Assembly: GCF_002001105.1 (NCBI RefSeq)
Contig: NZ_MUNP01000050.1
Location: 1 to 64,000 of the forward strand
DNA length: 64,000 nucleotides
From: Rhodanobacter sp. C06
GTDB taxonomy: Bacteria; Pseudomonadota; Gammaproteobacteria; Xanthomonadales; Rhodanobacteraceae
Direction of reading: 5' to 3'
Below are positions 59,891 through 64,000 of the stretch, in pieces. The first letter of the stretch is position 1. Each line of letters begins with the position of its first letter. The position numbers and the translations under genes were made by a program. Under the pieces are notes generated by a model. That model was not told where the DNA came from. It did no database searches and saw only the letters and a program-made list of their open reading frames with translations.

Positions 59891-61378
59891 CTACGGCTGC
59901 GCACTCGCCAGGCTGAGCGCCTTTTCCAACTCGGGATCGCGTCCTTCCTTGATGTCGTCGATGGTGATCGCCACGCGGATATCCGGGTCGATGCCGGCAT
60001 CGGGCTGCGCAACGACGGGAAACGTGCCGATCAGGGGCAGATCCATCTCCAGTCCCGAATGCGGCAGCCTCACGAAGAAGAATGCGCCGCCGTTGATGCC
60101 GCGGCGATTGCCGCCTGTCCGCTGTCCGATCAGGGTGCCCAGGTGTTGCGACTTCACGATGCCGGCAAACTGGAACGTCGCCGAGCTGTCGGTCGGGCCG
60201 ACCAGGACGAAGACGTGACCGGTGAAGCGTGGTGACAGGGCGGCGATGATCGTGCCTCGCGCATCGTCGTCGTACTTCGTGAGTCGGTAGAAGCGCTGGT
60301 TGTACGGCTTCGCCTTGTCGCCCCAGTCCTTGAACGACGCATCCCACGTGTCGAGGTAGGGCAGGAGATCCCGCGGCACGCTGCGATAGCGCACCAGACG
60401 CAGGTAGTCGGGCAAGGTCGGATCGCGTGCGACCAGATGCGCCAGAATCACGTTGCCGACGTCGTCGCCACCTTCGTTGGCGCGAAGATCGATGATCAGC
60501 GAGCGGGCATGCCTTGCCTGGAGTTTCGCAAAGACGCCATCGAGGTAACGGTGCCAATCCCAGGTACTGTTGTACATCGCCCAGGTCGGCATATCGAGCA
60601 ACGCGACACCTTGCCTCGGAAACGTGAGTTGCCAGGGCGATCCGGAACCGGCGGCGGCTTTGGGCCGGAACGACAGGCGTTGTTTGTACGAGAGCGCGGG
60701 AACGGACGTTGTCCAGGCGACTCCGTTCGTATCGCGCACCTTGAGTGCGATGGCCGGGCCGATCTGCTGGTAGAACAGCGGCAGGAAGATATCGAAGGCT
60801 TCGTAATCGTCGTTTCCCTGCACTTCGAGATAGGCGATGCGCTTGGCGTCGTTCGCGCCGTCCGCGCGTGCGACCGTCATGAGCGTTTTCAGGATTTGCG
60901 GTGTCGCCACGCCATCGATGGCGAGAATCTCCGATCCGGGGCGCAGCCGCGTGTCGCTGGAGAAATTGCGGGTGACGATCATGCGTCCGTCCAGCCAGCG
61001 GAAATAGAACGGCACGCGGTTGGTTCCCTTGAACAAGGCTGCCTGCACCGCAGGCGACTGGTTGTAGAAGTTCGCATAGGTGTGGCCACACTCGATGGTT
61101 GCGGCTAACTGCGAAAGGGCGACGAAGACGGATGCGCGTGATTGATCGTGGTCGAGCGCGCGGCGCAGCGACGCGAAATGCGCCTTAATCTCCTCGGGTG
61201 TGTTGTATCGAAGAAGTCCGGGATGAAGGGTTTCGTAGGCGCGCTGCAGGATGTCGACATCCGCCTGGAGGCCAGCCGTGGCGAGATTGTCCGTCTCAGC
61301 CGGTTGTTCGGACGCTGCGACCGCCGGGCATCCGGCAAGCACGATGCACAGAAATGCCGCAATACCATGAAAGCGCAT
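59891..61378 (-). CDS. S41 family peptidase-like lipoprotein
   Basis: A 495-aa protein with a lipoprotein signal (FHGIAAFLCIVLAGC, lipobox Cys at residue 17) and an S41 (C-terminal-processing/tricorn) domain: SLIIDLRANEGGDDVGNVILAHLV and FVLVGPTDSSATFQFAGIVKSQHLGTLIGQRTGGN, in which the Ser of DSSATF is the probable nucleophile. A PDZ-like region (RLRPGSEILAIDGVATPQIL) precedes it. The ATG at 61378 follows GAGGAG. It converges with the sigma/ChrR operon, and a near-match of the -35 element lies upstream but lacks CGTA. Confidence 0.88.
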   Translation of the reverse strand: MRFHGIAAFLCIVLAGCPAVAASEQPAETDNLATAGLQADVDILQRAYETLHPGLLRYNTPEEIKAHFASLRRALDHDQSRASVFVALSQLAATIECGHTYANFYNQSPAVQAALFKGTNRVPFYFRWLDGRMIVTRNFSSDTRLRPGSEILAIDGVATPQILKTLMTVARADGANDAKRIAYLEVQGNDDYEAFDIFLPLFYQQIGPAIALKVRDTNGVAWTTSVPALSYKQRLSFRPKAAAGSGSPWQLTFPRQGVALLDMPTWAMYNSTWDWHRYLDGVFAKLQARHARSLIIDLRANEGGDDVGNVILAHLVARDPTLPDYLRLVRYRSVPRDLLPYLDTWDASFKDWGDKAKPYNQRFYRLTKYDDDARGTIIAALSPRFTGHVFVLVGPTDSSATFQFAGIVKSQHLGTLIGQRTGGNRRGINGGAFFFVRLPHSGLEMDLPLIGTFPVVAQPDAGIDPDIRVAITIDDIKEGRDPELEKALSLASAQP

Positions 61379-61501
61379 CGGTCGACTCCTCGATAGATTC
61401 ATGCGACCCGTCAGATTGGTTCGTGAGCGACCTTCAGTCGGCTTGCAGAGAGTCCGGGCTTGCATGGAAGCTGCTTGGGTTCGGATGCTTTCGTGCCGGT
61501 G

Positions 61502-63031
61502 TCATAGATCGTCAAGGTTGTTCAGCAGTTCGGTCGCGCGGTCGCGCAGCACGGCAAGACGAGCTTCGGGCCAGCGACCGAGCTGCCGGTACGCAAACGC
61601 AAGGCGGGGGTTGTCGGCCAGCATGTGGCGATGCCGCGCAAGAAAATCCCAGTACAAGGCGTTGAACGGGCAGGCGTCGTCGCCGACTTGCTTGTCTCGC
61701 CGGTACCGGCAGCCTCGGCAATAGTCGCTCATGCGATGGATGTACGCCGCCGACGCGACATACGGTTTGGTGGCGAGCAAGCCGCCGTCCGCGTACTGGC
61801 TCATGCCCAGGGTGTTGGGCAGTTCCACCCACTCGAACGCGTCGATGTAGATGCCCAGGTACCAGCGGTGCAGCTGCCCGGGATCCAGCCCGGCCAGCAG
61901 CGCGAAGTTGCCGGTCAGCATCAGCCGCTGGATGTGGTGGGCATGCGCATGCTCCAGCGAGTGCGTGATCGCGTGGTGCAGGCAATTCATCCGGGTGTCG
62001 CCAGTCCAGAACCACGCCGGCAGATCGCGCTGGTGGCCGAAGGCGTTGCTCTCGGCATAGGCTGGCATGTGTGCCCAGTACACGCCGCGGATGTATTCGC
62101 GCCAACCCAGGATCTGGCGGATGAAACCCTCGGCAGCGGCCAGCGGCACCTTTCCTGCGCGCCATGCCGATTCGGCACGGGCGATGACTTCGCGCGGCGA
62201 CAGCATCTTGACGTTGAGGGCGAAAGACAACAGGGAGTGGAACAGGCGTGCCGCCTGGGTACTCATCGCATCTTGGTAGTTGCCGAAATGCGGCAACGCC
62301 TGCTCCACGAAGGCATCCAGCTGCTGCAGGGCCTCGGCGCGATTCAAGGGCCAGCGAAAATCCCCGGCATGTGGTTGGCCGAAACTCCGGACGCCGGCGG
62401 CGACGATGCTTGCCCACAGGGCGCGGTGATCGTGGATGGGGCGGTTGTCCGGCGGCTCCAGCGGCATGCCCGACCAGGATCGGCGATTCTCCGCATCGAA
62501 GTTCCAGCGCCCGGTCGCTGGTTGGCCGTCTTTTTCCATCAGCACGTCGTGTACCGCGCGCATGTGGCGATAGAACGTTTCCATCCGCCAGTGCTTGCGC
62601 GCACCGAACAGTCCCGCGACGTCGTCGCGCCGCGTCAGGAAATGCTCGCTGTCGACCATGCGCGCCGGGATGGCCAAGGTCTGCACGTAATCGGCCAATT
62701 GCCGGTCGAGGCGCCACTCGTCGGGTGCCTGGTATTCGAAGGTGGTTGCGTGGCGGTCGACCATCAAGCGGTCGAGGTTGGCCGGGATGGCGTGCAGGTT
62801 GTAGGGGTCGTCGATCGCGAGGTAACACACGCGGTTGCCCGCCGACTGGAGTTGCCGCGCGAAATCGCGCATCGCGGCGAAAATGCCCAGGATTTTCTGG
62901 GCGTGGTGCAGGACGTAGTCGGTTTCCTGGCGCACCTCCATCAGGACATGCAGGACGTTGGGGTCGACGGCCTCGAACCACGAGTGCCGCGGATTCAACT
63001 GATCACCCAGCAGCAGCCGCAGCATGGTCAT
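61502..63031 (-). CDS. Iron-sulfur photolyase/cryptochrome (PhrB-type)
   Basis: A 509-aa member of the FeS-BCP class of photolyases, light-driven DNA-repair enzymes (some 6-4 photolyases). N-terminal alpha/beta domain starts LRLLLGDQLNPRHSWF; the FAD-binding helical part includes FIRQILGWREYIRGVYW and the 4Fe-4S ligands: a Cys in DTRMNCLHH and Cys438, Cys441 and Cys454 in SDYCRGCRYRRDKQVGDDACPFN. These match the numbering in Agrobacterium PhrB. It ends the lipocalin-TspO-photolyase operon and is a typical singlet-oxygen regulon member. Confidence 0.93.
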   Translation of the reverse strand: MTMLRLLLGDQLNPRHSWFEAVDPNVLHVLMEVRQETDYVLHHAQKILGIFAAMRDFARQLQSAGNRVCYLAIDDPYNLHAIPANLDRLMVDRHATTFEYQAPDEWRLDRQLADYVQTLAIPARMVDSEHFLTRRDDVAGLFGARKHWRMETFYRHMRAVHDVLMEKDGQPATGRWNFDAENRRSWSGMPLEPPDNRPIHDHRALWASIVAAGVRSFGQPHAGDFRWPLNRAEALQQLDAFVEQALPHFGNYQDAMSTQAARLFHSLLSFALNVKMLSPREVIARAESAWRAGKVPLAAAEGFIRQILGWREYIRGVYWAHMPAYAESNAFGHQRDLPAWFWTGDTRMNCLHHAITHSLEHAHAHHIQRLMLTGNFALLAGLDPGQLHRWYLGIYIDAFEWVELPNTLGMSQYADGGLLATKPYVASAAYIHRMSDYCRGCRYRRDKQVGDDACPFNALYWDFLARHRHMLADNPRLAFAYRQLGRWPEARLAVLRDRATELLNNLDDL

Positions 63032-63051
63032 CGCCGGTCATCCGCCTGCGT

Positions 63052-63813
63052 TTAATCACCGATCCGGGGCTGGCCTGGATGCGATGCCCCGACTTGCTGC
63101 CACAACGACGTCACCACCACAACGGCAGCCAGCCCCAAGGCAACCCATGCCGCGACCGTCGCGCCTGCCAGCGTCGAAACATGCTGTTTGGCGTATACCC
63201 CGACCAGGCCCCAAACGGCGGCCAGCGTGTACCAGGGATTGCCGCGCAGGCGCACGATCGTCGTCAGCAGCAAGACGGCGGCCAGGGCGAACAGGACCAG
63301 CGTCCACGGCAGCATCTGCACGGTCGGGAGCAGCCGGAAAGCCACGATCACCTGGGCGACATTGAGAAACACCGCCAGCGACACCCAGCCGGCGTGCAGC
63401 GACAGCGGCAGCCATGGCCACCAGCGGCTGCGCGGATGGTGCACGGTATGCGACACCTGCCAGGCCGCGTACAGCAGGCACGCCAGACTGGCCCAGATGA
63501 TCGCCAGCGCCAGCCAGAACCACTGCAAGGTGAACACGATCATCCAGGTTGCGGTGAACGCGAAACCCGCGGCCGTCCAAGGCCGGGTACGTCGCAGGCG
63601 CTCGTCCGGCCGGCGGTCGAACAGTTGCCGGATGCCGTAAAGCAGATCGAGCAGGAAGATCGGTCCCCAGATCGCGAAGGCGTAGCCGGCCGCCACGATC
63701 AGCGTGGGGTAACGGTCCGAGATGGCGCCATTGGTCGGCCCGAACACGCCCGTGTTGGACAGCCACGCGACGACGGGCATGGCCAGGGCGAACAGTGCGA
63801 CGAGGTATTTCAT
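63052..63813 (-). CDS. TspO/MBR-related membrane protein
   Basis: A 253-aa protein with seven to eight hydrophobic helices (LVALFALAMPVVAWLSNTG, TLIVAAGYAFAIWGPIFLLDLLYG, WTAAGFAFTATWMIVFTLQWFWLALAIIWASL and others). The FAIWGPIF and TWMIVF features match the TspO/peripheral-benzodiazepine-receptor-like proteins that accompany photolyase genes. Exact ligand (porphyrin or other) is unknown. It overlaps the lipocalin gene by 4 nt and is 20 nt upstream of the photolyase gene, so the three are one transcript. Confidence 0.85.
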   Translation of the reverse strand: MKYLVALFALAMPVVAWLSNTGVFGPTNGAISDRYPTLIVAAGYAFAIWGPIFLLDLLYGIRQLFDRRPDERLRRTRPWTAAGFAFTATWMIVFTLQWFWLALAIIWASLACLLYAAWQVSHTVHHPRSRWWPWLPLSLHAGWVSLAVFLNVAQVIVAFRLLPTVQMLPWTLVLFALAAVLLLTTIVRLRGNPWYTLAAVWGLVGVYAKQHVSTLAGATVAAWVALGLAAVVVVTSLWQQVGASHPGQPRIGD

Positions 63814-64000
63814 GAACAGGCTCCCGTGAACGTCTGGCTGCCCTCGCCGATTTCGGGCCAGCGCTGCGGCACCTTCTCGATCCTGCTGACGTCGTAGCCC
63901 ATCGCCTTGGCCCGATCGAGCATGGCCCGATAGTCGCCGTCCGAAACCGCGGGTGTGCGCGCCATGTACCAGAGGTAGTCCCGTCCATCGCGCACGACCA
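63810..64000 (-). CDS. Lipocalin (partial, 5' end beyond the window)
   Basis: The last 63 or so residues of a Blc-type lipocalin: DYLWYMARTPAVSDGDYRAMLDRAKAMGYDVSRIEKVPQRW, closely like the C-terminus of the lipocalin at 43756-44274. The start and promoter lie past position 64000. It opens the operon with the TspO-like and photolyase genes, and a sigma-type promoter is expected just outside the window. Confidence 0.85.
   Translation of the reverse strand, partial: VVRDGRDYLWYMARTPAVSDGDYRAMLDRAKAMGYDVSRIEKVPQRWPEIGEGSQTFTGACS

Noticed and set aside
61379-61501. GCATCC upstream of the S41 peptidase gene as a seventh regulon site
   Set aside because: At 16 nt spacing the -10 position reads CATG instead of CGTA, so it does not meet the shared pattern.

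Overview
The window is high-GC, gene-dense gammaproteobacterial chromosome. It most resembles Xanthomonadales, probably Rhodanobacteraceae (Dyella/Rhodanobacter/Frateuria type). The pointers are a CopL-CopA-CopB copper locus, a fused E1 alpha-beta 2-oxoacid dehydrogenase, DUF3014, DUF3034 and DUF924 proteins, and several families of short palindromic REP-like elements between and even inside genes. I saw no rRNA, tRNA, CRISPR array, transposase or phage genes. The taxonomic call rests on remembered family distributions, not on a search.

About 1-29 kb is mostly housekeeping and accessory metabolism: an EamA exporter, glutaryl-CoA dehydrogenase, a GNAT/nucleotidyltransferase-like pair, branched-chain 2-oxoacid dehydrogenase E1, DUF924, an M61 peptidase, a small HTH/membrane-protein pair, a DHFR-like protein and a YciI protein, an SRPBCC-ArsR pair with tandem operators, a Bcr/CflA exporter, an ABC-2 exporter, DUF3014, ThpR, SelO, methyltransferases, an acetate-uptake-type membrane protein, Mfd, TrmO, an HxlR regulator divergent from a membrane protein, an Slp lipoprotein and RlmJ.

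About 29.8-34.2 kb is a copper-resistance operon: copL, copA, copB, a c-type cytochrome and a GDCCVxC protein. The copA reading frame contains an in-frame REP-like element. About 34-43.6 kb holds EamA, AsmA, a PadR-siderophore-reductase pair, a methyltransferase, a cyclophilin, a 2OG-Fe(II) oxygenase and the D-serine/D-alanine/glycine permease CycA.

About 43.7-64 kb is the most coherent and interesting part. An ECF sigma factor and a ChrR-type zinc/cupin anti-sigma factor (58.4-59.8 kb) sit among genes typical of photo-oxidative (singlet oxygen) stress regulons. These are a seven-gene membrane-lipid-modification operon (desaturase, FAD oxidoreductase, DUF1365, two cyclopropane-synthase-family enzymes, DUF2878, DUF1295) plus a lipocalin, and a lipocalin-TspO-photolyase operon. 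By reading the DNA I found one promoter-like motif, (T/C)GCATCC-N16-CGTA with exactly the same spacing, six times in this region. It lies upstream of the sigma gene itself, the lipid operon, a divergent lipoprotein hydrolase/MAPEG operon, an unknown secreted Cys-rich protein, a DUF3034/exported truncated-haemoglobin operon and a YxWxxD-type secreted protein. This defines a candidate autoregulated sigma/ChrR regulon that includes envelope proteins of unknown function.
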